A model generated the notes under the pieces. That model made no database searches, was not told the DNA's origin, and saw only the letters and a list, made by a program, of their open reading frames with translations. Of a stretch of 64,000 bases of DNA, positions 16,069 to 24,212 are shown one piece after another. Origin of the DNA: CAYUPI01 sp964446585 (GTDB taxonomy: Bacteria; Verrucomicrobiota; Verrucomicrobiia; Limisphaerales; UBA8199); NCBI GenBank assembly GCA_964446585.1, contig CAYUPI010000024.1, forward strand, positions 1 through 64,000, written 5' to 3'. The position numbers were made by a program, and so were the translations under genes. How positions within the stretch are numbered: position 1 is the stretch's first letter; each line of letters begins with the position of its first letter.

Positions 16069-17898
16069 GTGAGAACAGGATTGAGATTACTTCGTTTCAG
16101 CGGCTTGCGGCGCCATGGCGTCTCTTCGGCGAAGCAGCAGTTCGGGTTCGCTTTCCCCCTGTCGGGCCTTGCTGTTTTCCTTTGGCTCCTGCCGGCGCAT
16201 GCGCCCGCCGCCAGCATCGTCCACTCCAAGCATAATCTCTCTGTTACTAGCGCCGGCGCCATTCGCGCTGTATCCGAGACCGACGTTTGCATCTTCTGTC
16301 ACACGGTCCATCGCACCACGGGCCAGACTCCGTTATGGAGCCACAGCATGTCCACCGTGTCGAATTATGTGATCTACAGCAGCCCAACCTTGAAAGCCAC
16401 GATCGGCCAACCGGATGGCTCGTCGCGCCTATGCCTGAGTTGCCACGACGGCACGGTCGCCCTCGGAATGGTGAGCAGCCGCAAGACGGCCATTGCGATG
16501 GAAGGCGGAGTCATGACCATGCCCGCAGGTCCGAGCAACCTGGGAACTGACTTGTCTGGGGACCACCCCATTTCATTTGTCTATGATCAGACCCTCGCCA
16601 GCCTCGACAGCAACGTCAAAGACCCATCTACGATTGACCGCAGGCTCAAGCTGGATCATTTGCATAAGCTGCAATGCGTCACGTGCCACGATCCGCATGA
16701 CGACCAATTTGGCCAATTCCTCGTCATGGGTAATACCGGGTCGGCCCTGTGCCTGGGCTGCCATGTCGAACCCGGCTGGACGGGCTCTGCCCACGGTACA
16801 TCGCCGGTCAAAGTTGCCGCGCCCAGGATCAGCCTGGCGCCAGCCAGGCTGGCGACCAATACCGTCGCTGGCGCCGGGTGTCAAAGCTGTCACGCTTCAC
16901 ACAAAGCTGGCTCGAAATGGCGCTTGCTGCTCCACTCCCGCGAGGAGCAAACCTGTTTCACCTGCCACAACGGAGTGGTGGTCGAGAAGGACCTCAGAGG
17001 CGACTTTAGCAAGCCCAGCGCTCATCCTGTGATTCGCTCTTCCACAATCCACCGCTCGGACGAAAACCCGGTCAACGCCCCGCGACACACAACTTGTAGT
17101 GATTGCCACAACCCGCATTCGGCCAGAGCCGGCGCTCCCGGCCTGAGGGGTTCGCCGCGTTTGATCGGCGGCGTTAAAGGCGTTAATTCTGTTGGTGTGG
17201 TTGTCAACGCTACTCGACAGTACGAACTTTGCTTCCGCTGCCATTCTGAAAGTCTTAATCGTGGTCCGGCCCGGGTGACCCGGCAATTTTCGGACACTAA
17301 CAAGCGCCTCCAATTCAATTTGTCCAACCAATCCTTTCATCCGATCGAGAGCACCGGCAAGAACCCGAATGTGCCGAGCCTCATCGCCCCGTGGACGACC
17401 ACGAGTCTCATGGAATGCACCGATTGCCATAACAACGACCAAGGAGTTAAGGCGGGAGGTGCCGGCGCGGATGGGCCGCATGGCTCGGCCTTCACCCCCA
17501 TCCTCGAGCGCCAGCTTTTGCTCACCGACAAGACGCCCGAAAGCGCCGGCAATTATGCCCTCTGCTACAAGTGCCACAGCAGGACCAGTATTCTGAACGA
17601 CCAGAGCTTTCGTGCGGCCAATAGCCTGGGTCAGGATCGCGGCCACCGCTTTCACATCGTCGAGCAACAGACGGCTTGCGCGACCTGCCATGACTCGCAT
17701 GGTGTCGCCACCACCAAAGCGCTTATCAATTTCAACACGCTCTATGTGAAACCCACCAGCACCGGCCGGCCGATTCAGTATCTCAGCACGGGCTCCTTGA
17801 GCGGCAACTGCACCCTCAATTGCCACGGCTTCGACCATAACGCGACCTCCTACCCTCAACCAACGGCGGCGTTTCTGCGCAAAGCCAGCGCAAGATAG
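16069..17898 (+). CDS. Dodecahaem cytochrome c with a CX3CH site (secreted)
   Basis: The frame is open from 16003, but GTG 16069 lies just after the NHL stop and keeps a good signal peptide (FPLSGLAVFLWLLPAHAPAA). About 610 residues carry eleven CXXCH sites (CIFCH, CLSCH, CVTCH, CLGCH, CQSCH, CFTCH, CSDCH, CFRCH, CTDCH, CYKCH, CATCH) and a last CTLNCH, a CX3CH site that also can bind haem c. The N-terminal quarter parallels the tetrahaem protein (CHTVH, PLWSHSMS, LCLSCHDGTVA). No lipobox. It is the largest carrier of the locus and a candidate for the outer-surface or secreted terminal cytochrome. The sensor kinase gene starts 18 bases later. Confidence 0.93.
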   Translation: MRTGLRLLRFSGLRRHGVSSAKQQFGFAFPLSGLAVFLWLLPAHAPAASIVHSKHNLSVTSAGAIRAVSETDVCIFCHTVHRTTGQTPLWSHSMSTVSNYVIYSSPTLKATIGQPDGSSRLCLSCHDGTVALGMVSSRKTAIAMEGGVMTMPAGPSNLGTDLSGDHPISFVYDQTLASLDSNVKDPSTIDRRLKLDHLHKLQCVTCHDPHDDQFGQFLVMGNTGSALCLGCHVEPGWTGSAHGTSPVKVAAPRISLAPARLATNTVAGAGCQSCHASHKAGSKWRLLLHSREEQTCFTCHNGVVVEKDLRGDFSKPSAHPVIRSSTIHRSDENPVNAPRHTTCSDCHNPHSARAGAPGLRGSPRLIGGVKGVNSVGVVVNATRQYELCFRCHSESLNRGPARVTRQFSDTNKRLQFNLSNQSFHPIESTGKNPNVPSLIAPWTTTSLMECTDCHNNDQGVKAGGAGADGPHGSAFTPILERQLLLTDKTPESAGNYALCYKCHSRTSILNDQSFRAANSLGQDRGHRFHIVEQQTACATCHDSHGVATTKALINFNTLYVKPTSTGRPIQYLSTGSLSGNCTLNCHGFDHNATSYPQPTAAFLRKASAR

Positions 17899-17915
17899 GC
17901 GCGCCCCCAGACTGC

Positions 17916-19058
17916 ATGCCCGACTACACCCGTTTTACCAAAGCGCAACTGATCGAGCGGCTGGAGACGCTGGAGTCGCGGGTTGACCTCGCGCCGCAGG
18001 CGGAGCGGCAGGTGCAAATCACATTGAAGCAGTTGCGCGACATTAAAGCCGCGCTCGACGCGCATTCCATCGTGGCCATTACCAACGCGGCAGGCGACAT
18101 CACCTACGCGAACGACAAGTTCTGCGAGATCTCCAAATATCCACGCGAGGAATTGCTGGGGCAGAACCATCGGTTGATCAAGTCCGGTTACCATCCGGGG
18201 AGTTTTTACACCGACCTGTGGCGCACAATTGCGCATGGGCAGGTTTGGCATGGCGAGATCAAGAACCGGGCAAAGGACGGTTCGTATTATTGGGTGGACA
18301 CAACAATTTTCCCCTTCCTCAACGAGGCCGGCAAGCCGGCGGAGTACGTCGCGATCCGAACCGACATCACCGCTCGCAAGGCGAACGAAGAGCGCCTGGC
18401 GCGGGCGGAGAAACAGGCGCGGCAACTCCAAAAGGAGATTCTCGAAGTCAACGAAAGCGAACAGCGGCGCATTGGCCGCGACCTGCATGACGGCTTGGGT
18501 CAGCACCTCACCGCCCTGGAACTCTTAAGCCAGGCGCTCGTAGGGGAAATCAAGACCGCCGCACCGAGTCTCGTGAAACCTGCGCAGGAAATCACACGGC
18601 AGATCCGCGAAACCATCACCCAAACCCGGTTGCTCTCGCACAATCTCTCACCGGTGCCGCTCGAGGCCGATGGGCTGATGCTCGCCCTCTTTGAACTCGC
18701 CGCCGGCACTCAAGCCATGGCGGGAATTAAGTGTGAATTCCTTTGTGACGAACCGGTTTTGGTGCCGGACGCCCAAGCGGCCACGCACCTTTACCGCATC
18801 GCCCAGGAAGCCGTGAACAACTCACTTAAGCACAGTGGCGCCACGAAAATCCAGATCAGCCTCGCTAATCGGGCCGGTTCGTGGCACATCGCTGTGCAGG
18901 ACGACGGTCGTGGGTTTTCCTCTGACTCCGAGGGGAACTCAGGTTCGGGTCTGCGCCTGATGCGTTATCGCGCCCAACTGCTGGGTGCGTCCCTGGACAT
19001 CGATTCGGCGCCACGACGGGGCGCGCGAATTTCCTGCATGCTCCACAAAACATCATGA
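17916..19058 (+). CDS. PAS-domain sensor histidine kinase (HisKA_3 type)
   Basis: A 380-residue soluble kinase without membrane segments. Order of parts: N-terminal coiled stretch (1-50), PAS domain (about 50-155, AITNAAGDITYANDKFCEIS, ending in the TDITARK PAC signature), HisKA_3 dimerisation domain with the phospho-acceptor in RRIGRDLHDGLGQHLTALEL, and a HATPase with N box EAVNNSLKHSG and G box DDGRGF. Kinases of this NarX/DegS class pair with LuxR-type regulators, and the next gene is one, with an ATGA overlap. The PAS domain may sense redox state or a ligand in the cytoplasm. Position directly after the cytochromes suggests it controls them; this is inference. Confidence 0.92.
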   Translation: MPDYTRFTKAQLIERLETLESRVDLAPQAERQVQITLKQLRDIKAALDAHSIVAITNAAGDITYANDKFCEISKYPREELLGQNHRLIKSGYHPGSFYTDLWRTIAHGQVWHGEIKNRAKDGSYYWVDTTIFPFLNEAGKPAEYVAIRTDITARKANEERLARAEKQARQLQKEILEVNESEQRRIGRDLHDGLGQHLTALELLSQALVGEIKTAAPSLVKPAQEITRQIRETITQTRLLSHNLSPVPLEADGLMLALFELAAGTQAMAGIKCEFLCDEPVLVPDAQAATHLYRIAQEAVNNSLKHSGATKIQISLANRAGSWHIAVQDDGRGFSSDSEGNSGSGLRLMRYRAQLLGASLDIDSAPRRGARISCMLHKTS

Positions 19059-19807
19059 GACCGAAGGCAACATCAAGGCGCGGTCGAATCGGTGAAAAAG
19101 CATCGGGAAGCGCCCCTGCCCGCAACCTCCCGGGTAGAGTCGCACCGGCGCCGCGGAAAAAGATTCTCCTGGTGGACGACCATCCAATGATGCTGGTGGG
19201 CCTCGCGACTCTCATCAATGCTGAGCCCGATCTGGAAGTTTGCAGCCAGGTCCGCGACGCTGAAGCCGCACTGAGCGATGTTCCCAGGAGCTGCCCGGAC
19301 CTGCTCATTACCGACATGACCATGCCCGGTCGGGGCGGCCTGGAACTAATTAAGGACCTCAAATCGCTGCACCCGGACCTGCCCGTGCTGGTCATCTCCA
19401 TGCACGACGAAATGCTGCACGCCGAGCGGGCCTTGCGCGCGGGGGCGCGAGGCTACCTCATGAAGGAAGCCGGGGGCGAGAAGATGCTGGAAGCCATCCG
19501 CAAAATCCTGGCGGGCCAGATCTACGTCAGCGAGAAAATCTCCGCCAAAATCCTCGACGTCTTCTCCTCCAGGCGGCCGCAGTCGATTTCTTCACCGATC
19601 GAAAAGCTTACCGACCGGGAGTTCGAAGTGCTCCAGCTTATCGGCCAGGGCCGGGGCACCAAAGCCATCGCCCGTCAGCTCAATCTCAGTTCGAAAACCG
19701 TGGATGTGCATCGCGCGCACATCAAGAAGAAGCTCGATCTGCCGGACGCCTCCAGCCTCATACGCTACGCCGTGCGCTGGGTCGAAACGGAAAAGACCGG
19801 GCACTGA
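19055..19807 (+). CDS. NarL/LuxR-family response regulator
   Basis: A 250-residue regulator with a 35-residue basic N-terminal extension before KKILLVDDHPMMLVG. The receiver domain has DD at the acidic pocket, the phospho-acceptor Asp in LLITDMTMPGRGG, and Lys in the GYLMKEAGG segment. A LuxR-type DNA-binding helix-turn-helix follows (LTDREFEVLQLIGQG, KTVDVHRAHIKKKL). The start ATG overlaps the kinase stop (ATGA), so kinase and regulator are translationally coupled and form one two-component system. Confidence 0.94.
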   Translation: MRPKATSRRGRIGEKASGSAPARNLPGRVAPAPRKKILLVDDHPMMLVGLATLINAEPDLEVCSQVRDAEAALSDVPRSCPDLLITDMTMPGRGGLELIKDLKSLHPDLPVLVISMHDEMLHAERALRAGARGYLMKEAGGEKMLEAIRKILAGQIYVSEKISAKILDVFSSRRPQSISSPIEKLTDREFEVLQLIGQGRGTKAIARQLNLSSKTVDVHRAHIKKKLDLPDASSLIRYAVRWVETEKTGH

Positions 19808-19847
19808 CCGCAGTCGGCCAGCTCAAGCGCTGGCTGATTGACGCGTT

Positions 19848-20411
19848 TCAGCCGGGAACAAATTCATGTTCGTGCTCGCGCACGACCAGCACAGGGCAGG
19901 GCGCGCGCCGCACGACGGCTTCCGCGACGCTGCCCAGAAAGACATGCTTCAAACCCGTCCTCCCGTGTGTCGAGATGACAATTAGATCTGCTGGGAGAGC
20001 TTTGGCGGCCTCGAGAATCTCCACAACGGGAAAGCCAGTGCGGATGAGCGACTTGGCCGGTACCTGGCCCCGCACTTCCGCTCCGGCCAAGGCCTCGAGT
20101 CGTTCGGCTTCACTGGCGGATTGGTCGGCCTCAAGCTGGGCATAGTCGAGCCCGGTGTACTCGCCGCCGACGTAATTGGGTCTTGGCACGACGTAGAGCA
20201 GGGTGAGGGAGGCCTCGTGTTGCCGCGCAAACGGGATCGCATATTGCAGAGCTTTCTTGGAGCAGTCGGAGAAGTCAATCGGCACCAGAATGCTCTTGAG
20301 CCGGAACAGCGATGCCGCCGGGCTGGTGCTGGCCGCGGCCAACAGGGATTCATCACCGCGGTCGAGCTCGAGCACCACCTCGCCCGCGTGTTTGCTTCGT
20401 TTTGCTTTCAT
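19848..20411 (-). CDS. Universal stress protein (UspA family)
   Basis: The frame opens at 20471, but ATG 20411 is the natural start, before a basic 40-residue tail and then LKSILVPIDFSDCSKKALQY, the first strand and helix of the Usp fold. The ATP-binding motif of the UspFG/MJ0577 type is present: STHGRTGLKHVFLGSVAE, with ending PCPVLVVRE. Usp proteins of this type bind ATP and act in stress survival. It is convergent with the response regulator gene, which ends 41 bases away. Confidence 0.93.
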   Translation of the reverse strand: MKAKRSKHAGEVVLELDRGDESLLAAASTSPAASLFRLKSILVPIDFSDCSKKALQYAIPFARQHEASLTLLYVVPRPNYVGGEYTGLDYAQLEADQSASEAERLEALAGAEVRGQVPAKSLIRTGFPVVEILEAAKALPADLIVISTHGRTGLKHVFLGSVAEAVVRRAPCPVLVVREHEHEFVPG

Positions 20412-20534
20412 AGCGCGCCATCGTTTTGTTTCCAATTTGAACTTCGCGCAAGACCGGGCGCGCCGCCACACCGGATTTGCGATTTTCCGGCCATTTCTTG
20501 GCTTGGGAAAAGGAGCAGGGCGGATGCAAGAAGC

Positions 20535-20642
20535 GTAGCCGCCGACAGCAGGAGGCGCTGATCAATTTTGGATTTTGAATTTTGAATTTTGAATTTTGGA
20601 CGTTGGATGTTTCCGTCAGGGCCTCGTCACGTCTGCGGCTAC
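20535..20642. repeat. REP/BIME-like palindromic element, copy A
   Basis: The 395-base gap upstream of the UspA gene holds this element. The left unit begins GTAG at 20535 and continues with a short stem CGCC/GGCG and CTGATCAA; the right unit is an inverted, diverged copy ending CTAC at 20642. The spacer is a run of ATTTTGA units (about 20565-20598). The unit matches copies B, C and D of this window in layout. Confidence 0.65.
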
Positions 20643-20806
20643 GTCATTCTTCCGATCCTTCTGTCGATGTAGGCGACATTTTTATCGATTCACGGGCCAG
20701 ACTGTGAAGCGGGTATAAGCAACTTCGAAAATTCCATCCGCCAAACCGGGAATCGGCGGGACCGGCGAGGCGGCACATTCACCTCCGCCGCGAAAGAAAA
20801 ACAACC

Positions 20807-21985
20807 ATGAAAATTCAGAAGTCAAATCAGATGAAGAGAGTACAGCCTGGGCGAGGATCGTTTTTCGTTTCCCTGAAGAGGCCGACAGCCTGGCTGCTGC
20901 TGGTCGCCACCGTTCTGGCCCTGTCTGTGCCTGCATTGGCAGGTCAGGAATTTGGCCCACGCAGCAAGCGAAGCCTCAAGACCATGACCGTTAACCTCTA
21001 CCTCGGCGCCGGTACCGAGCGCATCCTGGCCCTCGACCCGACGGATCCAGATTACCTCACCAAGCTGGTAACTGCCGTCACCGGCGTCTATTACGAACTC
21101 CTTGCTTCCGAACCCCAAGTGCGGCTGCAACGCGTGGCCGACGAGATCGCGGCGCGGCTACCGGACATCGTCGCGGTCGAGGAGGCATCACTAATCCGTA
21201 ATCAATCGCCCGGTGATCTTGTCGTCGGCGGAACCAGTCCGGCTACTAACGTGGTATTCGATTACGTGGAGATTCTCACAGCCGCGCTGGAAGCGCGCGG
21301 CGCCCATTATGCTGTGGTGTCAATCGGCAATGAGTGGGATGTCGAATTGCCCATGCTCAATTTGCAAACCGGAACTTTGGATGATGTGCGCGAGACGGAC
21401 CGTGAGGCCATCCTGGTGAGAACGGATTTACCCCCGGGGCAGTTGCGCGTGTCCAACCCCCAGAGCGGAAATTTCACCAATGTCATCGTGTTCCCCTCGC
21501 TGGGATTGTCCGTCGTCCGTGGCTGGTGTTCGGTTGACGTTTTCATCCGAGGGCGAAATCTCCGCTACATCTGCACGCATCCCGAGGAAGAAACCGCGCC
21601 ACAACTCCAGGTGTTGCAGGCGGGCGAACTCCTCGCTGGGCCGGCCAACGTGGATATGCCAGTCCTGATCTCCGGCGATTTTAATTCCGATCCGCTGCAT
21701 CGCGACGGCTCGCTGGCATACGACGTTTACACAGCGGCCGGTTTCAAGGATGCCTGGGCGGTGTTGCACCCGCGCGATCCCGCGGGAGGGATGACCTGGG
21801 GACACGATGAACTGCTGGCCGATCCCACCTGGCCGTTTGACCGGCGCATTGACCTCGTGTTCTACAAGGGCGCGACCTTCCGCCCAGTTCGAGCTGATGT
21901 CCTCGATCTGCGGTTGGACGGAACGCAACCGCCTCTGTGGGCGTCGGATCACGCGGCTGTCAGCGCAAAATTTCAGCTCAGGTAA
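20807..21985 (+). CDS. Secreted endonuclease/exonuclease/phosphatase family protein
   Basis: A 392-residue protein with a signal peptide at residues 30-46 (AWLLLVATVLALSVPALAG). The EEP fold is marked by MTVNLYLGAG, the metal-binding Glu in DIVAVEEAS, THPEEE, SGDFNSDP (catalytic Asp/Asn), RRIDLVFYKG and the C-terminal ASDHAAVSAKF with the catalytic Asp-His. Family members cleave phosphodiester bonds in nucleic acids, lipids or small molecules with Mg. Being exported, it may release phosphate from outside substrates; the substrate is not predictable from sequence. Confidence 0.9.
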   Translation: MKIQKSNQMKRVQPGRGSFFVSLKRPTAWLLLVATVLALSVPALAGQEFGPRSKRSLKTMTVNLYLGAGTERILALDPTDPDYLTKLVTAVTGVYYELLASEPQVRLQRVADEIAARLPDIVAVEEASLIRNQSPGDLVVGGTSPATNVVFDYVEILTAALEARGAHYAVVSIGNEWDVELPMLNLQTGTLDDVRETDREAILVRTDLPPGQLRVSNPQSGNFTNVIVFPSLGLSVVRGWCSVDVFIRGRNLRYICTHPEEETAPQLQVLQAGELLAGPANVDMPVLISGDFNSDPLHRDGSLAYDVYTAAGFKDAWAVLHPRDPAGGMTWGHDELLADPTWPFDRRIDLVFYKGATFRPVRADVLDLRLDGTQPPLWASDHAAVSAKFQLR

Positions 21986-22017
21986 CCATTGCTCGCGTAG
22001 GCCGCCTGGAGGATATT

Positions 22018-22092
22018 GTAGGAAACGATGTAAGGAGTTTCTGATCAAGAAGTTGACGAAAAACATCAGAAACTCCTGACGTCATTTCCTAC
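22018..22092. repeat. REP/BIME-like palindromic element, copy B
   Basis: Lies between the converging EEP-family and fusion-kinase genes. Arms 22018-22045 and 22065-22092 are 28 bases each with three mismatches, starting GTAG and ending CTAC. Each arm has its own inner stem GAAAC/GTTTC. The position suggests it may also serve as a bidirectional transcription stop. Confidence 0.75.
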
Positions 22093-22143
22093 AGTCCCTA
22101 AAAGCCTGCGGTTCACCGACTTTGGCAGTGGCACTGCGCTGGC

Positions 22144-22977
22144 TCATCTGCCGCTGGCGATCAAGCCGAATCGCTGCTTGATTGAATCGTACGCCTGCGC
22201 CACGGACATTGCATCGGTCTGGACCGCCAGCGCGTATTCGGTCGGGTCCTCCCATGCGCCACCTGCTCCGGTCAATTGCGGGAGGTCGCCGCGCGCGGCC
22301 TTTTTCCACAGACCCTTCGGATCGCGCCTCGCGCAGGTTTCCTGCGCGCAACGCAGCCAGATAAACTTTACGTCGCTGAGGATTTCCTTGATCCGGACAC
22401 GATGTTCCTGAAGAGGCGTCACAAAGGCGGCCGCCACGTTGATGCCGCATTCATTGAGTTGCCGGCAGCAGAAGGCCATGTACGACAGATGCACCAGCCT
22501 CGCATTCTGGCCCATATCGAAGTTTTCGACCGTCTGCCTTACTTCGTCTCCGTCCAGCAGCACGTAACCCACGGACTCGCGCACCACTTTGCTGGCGAGT
22601 GTCGTCTTGCCTGAGGCCGGCAATCCAAGAAACCAGAGCGTCTGGCCCTTCATTTTTCTGTTTGCGGCGCGCACGGAAGTGGCGCTGACTTGCTCCAATT
22701 CGGGTTCCAGCGAGAGCGTGCGCAGGTCCCAGCCGACGTCGCGTCCGCGCACTATTTCGAGGCTGCCATCCTCCGGAATGGAAATAACCTCGACCTTTTC
22801 GCCAAATCGCTCTTGAAACATTTTCTGCCGGTCGGTCACGGAGTAGGGATTGGCCGACGAGCGCGGCCCGTCGCGCAGCGCGATAACAACCTTTCTTCCC
22901 TCTCCCAGCAGCGTTTCCACTAACTTGGCATGACCTTCGTGCAGGGGTTGGAATCTTCCGATGAGCAGGCTTGTCAT
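22144..22977 (-). CDS. Nucleotidyltransferase / adenylylsulfate kinase fusion
   Basis: Two domains in 277 residues. Residues 1-110 are an HxGH-type nucleotidyltransferase of the NadM/cytidylyltransferase group (LLIGRFQPLHEGHAKLV; later SATSVRAANRK). Residues 112-277 are APS kinase-like: P-loop GLPASGKTT, DGDEVRQTVEN, and RRDPKGLWKKAARGDLPQLT. True APS kinases are usually fused to ATP sulfurylase, which has a different HxGH domain, so this pairing is unusual. It might make an activated nucleotide adduct, or phosphorylate a nucleotide-linked group, for polymer decoration. No sulfate assimilation gene is nearby. The function is not established. Confidence 0.8.
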   Translation of the reverse strand: MTSLLIGRFQPLHEGHAKLVETLLGEGRKVVIALRDGPRSSANPYSVTDRQKMFQERFGEKVEVISIPEDGSLEIVRGRDVGWDLRTLSLEPELEQVSATSVRAANRKMKGQTLWFLGLPASGKTTLASKVVRESVGYVLLDGDEVRQTVENFDMGQNARLVHLSYMAFCCRQLNECGINVAAAFVTPLQEHRVRIKEILSDVKFIWLRCAQETCARRDPKGLWKKAARGDLPQLTGAGGAWEDPTEYALAVQTDAMSVAQAYDSIKQRFGLIASGR

Positions 22978-23184
22978 GTTTGGAACCTTTGATTTGGCTG
23001 CTGGGAGCTGACGTGGATGCAGTTCACGCGATTGTCGCGCCGCTCAGGCGCGAGTCAACGCGTTCGGCGTTCCACGGCCCGCGCTCCTTGATGCCGCTTT
23101 TTTCGCGCACGGTCAAACGTAATGCGCCTGCAGTCACATGACTTCGCACTTCAGTCTTCGAGGTACTTGCGCTACCTTCTTCGC

Positions 23185-23973
23185 ATGGACGCCGACCTAC
23201 CCATCAAACTCATTTCCACCGACTTCGATGGGACGCTCTTTGCCGAGTTCGAGAATCCGGCCATTCCTGCGGACCTCCAGCAGCTTATCGGCAGCCTTCA
23301 AGCGCGCGGCGTCAAATGGGTCATCAACACCGGTCGCGACATGTCCAGCCTCATGGAAGCTCTGGGCCGGGCCGGGATAGAAGTTGAACCTGATTTCCTC
23401 GTGCTCGTGGAGCGGGAAATCCATTGCCACAAAGACTCGCGCTATCCCGGGCTGGAAGACTGGAACGCAGCCTGCGCCCGCGCCCACGCCGAAGTTTTTG
23501 CCCGCGTCCAGCCCGAATTGCCCCGGATTGTCGAATGGATCAATGCGCGCTTTCATGCTCGCATCTACGAAGACCCTTATTCCCCGTTTTGTCTCATCGC
23601 TCACTCCAATGGCGACGCGGACATCATCCATCGCTTTCTGGCCGATTTTTGCCGCTCCATCCCGGGACTTACCGTCGTGCGCAACGATGTCTATGCGCGC
23701 TTTAGTCACGCGGCTTACAACAAAGGCACCGCGCTGGCGGAAATCTCGCGCCGCCTCTGCGTTCCACCCCAGACGGTCTTTGCCATCGGCGACCACATGA
23801 ACGATTTGCCCATGCTCTCGCTCAATCATGCCCGTTGTCTCGCCGCCCCGGCCAACGCTGTCGATCCGGTCAAAACCGCTGTGCGCGAACAGAACGGCTT
23901 CGTCAGCCGATTTCCCCATGGCGAGGGCGTAACCGAAGCAATAAAATATTATCTTGCGCCGAACGGGTCCTGA
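23185..23973 (+). CDS. HAD-superfamily phosphatase (Cof/IIB type)
   Basis: ATG 23185 is chosen because conserved sequence starts right after it (LPIKLISTDFDGTLF); the frame is open upstream to 23122. HAD motif I is DFDGT, motif II VINTGRD, motif III a Lys in YNKGTALAE and motif IV AIGDHMNDLPML. The cap between residues about 90-190 is of the C2 (Cof) type. These enzymes remove phosphate from sugar phosphates or similar molecules in the cytoplasm. Substrate unknown. The gene stands alone between the fusion kinase and korA. Confidence 0.9.
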   Translation: MDADLPIKLISTDFDGTLFAEFENPAIPADLQQLIGSLQARGVKWVINTGRDMSSLMEALGRAGIEVEPDFLVLVEREIHCHKDSRYPGLEDWNAACARAHAEVFARVQPELPRIVEWINARFHARIYEDPYSPFCLIAHSNGDADIIHRFLADFCRSIPGLTVVRNDVYARFSHAAYNKGTALAEISRRLCVPPQTVFAIGDHMNDLPMLSLNHARCLAAPANAVDPVKTAVREQNGFVSRFPHGEGVTEAIKYYLAPNGS

Positions 23974-24146
23974 ACATTGAATTTTATTTATGCTGCCACG
24001 GAAATTAGCAGAACTGATTCTCACCTCTATAACTCCTGACAGCAAACCCCGCGCGACTCGCAACTTATTAAACAACAATAAGATAACGTTGTGGATAGAA
24101 ATTGACTACCCGCACCCTGATGTTAGCTTGTTTGTATAAGGTATGC

Positions 24147-24184
24147 TCGCCAGGATGGCTTTGAGGCGCTATCTCTCCTGGCGA
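24147..24184 (+). promoter_or_regulatory. Leader hairpin upstream of korA
   Basis: TCGCCAGGA (24147-24155) pairs perfectly with TCCTGGCGA (24176-24184) around a 20-base loop, ending 28 bases before the korA start. It may be a 5'UTR stem that affects translation or mRNA stability. An AT-rich TATAAG at 24135-24140 is a possible -10 element, but no well-spaced -35 was found. Confidence 0.35.
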
Positions 24185-24212
24185 ATTGGACCGAAGATTA
24201 TACGACAATTTC

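Noticed and set aside
16897..17859. Long minus-strand ORF of 320 residues inside the 12-haem cytochrome gene
   Set aside because: It is antisense to a gene with clear haem motifs throughout and shows no domain of its own; high GC gives long antisense frames here.
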